A DNA stretch of 6,114 nucleotides from a bacterium (lineage in GTDB: Bacteria > Sumerlaeota > Sumerlaeia > UBA8349). Shown piece after piece: positions 6,084-6,114 of the stretch (positions are counted from its first letter, which is position 1; each line of letters begins with the position of its first letter). The stretch spans positions 1 through 6,114 of the forward strand of contig JABMPG010000182.1 in the NCBI GenBank assembly GCA_013203855.1, in the 5' to 3' direction. Both the position numbers and the translations under genes were made by a program. The notes beneath the pieces were generated by a model. The model saw only the letters and a program-made list of their open reading frames with translations. It was not told where the DNA came from and did no database searches.

Positions 6084-6114
6084 TCGTGAACCAGGCCGAG
6101 CACGGCGCCGAGAA
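6008..6114 (+). CDS. Possible start of an unknown gene running off the right edge
   Basis: From an ATG at 6008 a frame stays open to the window end, 35 complete codons, reading MGTGNGNGRADADSPLALFA, then a helical stretch HLAELIVNQAEHGAE. The GCGGGG at 5992-5997 is a poor ribosome binding site and is 10 bases away. The frame overlaps the sulfatase-like remnant frame and could equally be a frame-shifted part of the same decayed sequence or chance. No family is recognised. Confidence 0.2.
   Translation, partial: MGTGNGNGRADADSPLALFAHLAELIVNQAEHGAE

Noticed and set aside
1..6114. CRISPR array, tRNA, rRNA, insertion sequence or attachment site
   Set aside because: Looked for regular direct repeats, tRNA-like cloverleaf ends, transposase motifs and terminal repeats and saw none.

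Overview
The window is GC-rich bacterial DNA carrying two long, intact, same-strand genes flanked by two stretches with little or no convincing coding sequence. The first gene (403-2016) encodes a family GH32-type protein without a signal peptide. The second (2110-5739) encodes a 1209-residue exported protein that I cannot name. It looks like a multi-domain carbohydrate-active protein with an N-terminal beta-sandwich, a long helical core of (alpha/alpha)-toroid style and C-terminal beta domains. The flavour (a divergent GH32, a giant secreted orphan glycan-type protein and a possible sulfatase remnant) suggests a glycan-degrading member of the PVC group (Planctomycetota, Verrucomicrobiota, Kiritimatiellota, Lentisphaerota). 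That is an inference from protein style only, as there is no rRNA or other marker gene here.

Layout: 1-402 is a leader region with several inverted repeats, a weak promoter candidate and a good ribosome binding site for the GH32 gene. One reading frame is open through this whole stretch and ends in an ATGA overlap with the GH32 start, but I do not recognise its product. The two main genes are separated by 93 bases holding a strong two-part hairpin that spans the GH32 stop codon, a short perfect palindrome and an ideal ribosome binding site for the second gene. No clear second promoter is seen, so the pair is probably co-transcribed, perhaps with attenuation or processing at the hairpin. Bases 5740-6114 hold no intact gene. 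A short frame there reads like the last ~45 residues of a sulfatase, interrupted by a TAG exactly where a conserved Glu would be expected. Another frame enters the right edge from an ATG at 6008.

The likely joint role is uptake and breakdown of a glycan. The exported protein would act on or bind the polymer outside the cytoplasm, and the GH32 protein would act on a smaller product inside. The most interesting points are that the GH32 protein has lost the Glu normally used as general acid/base (Ala240) and the Arg of the RDP motif (Phe178) while keeping the NDPNG nucleophile motif, and that its partner is a large orphan protein. Together they could be a GH32-like enzyme system with altered chemistry or substrate. 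That is a hypothesis, not a demonstrated system.
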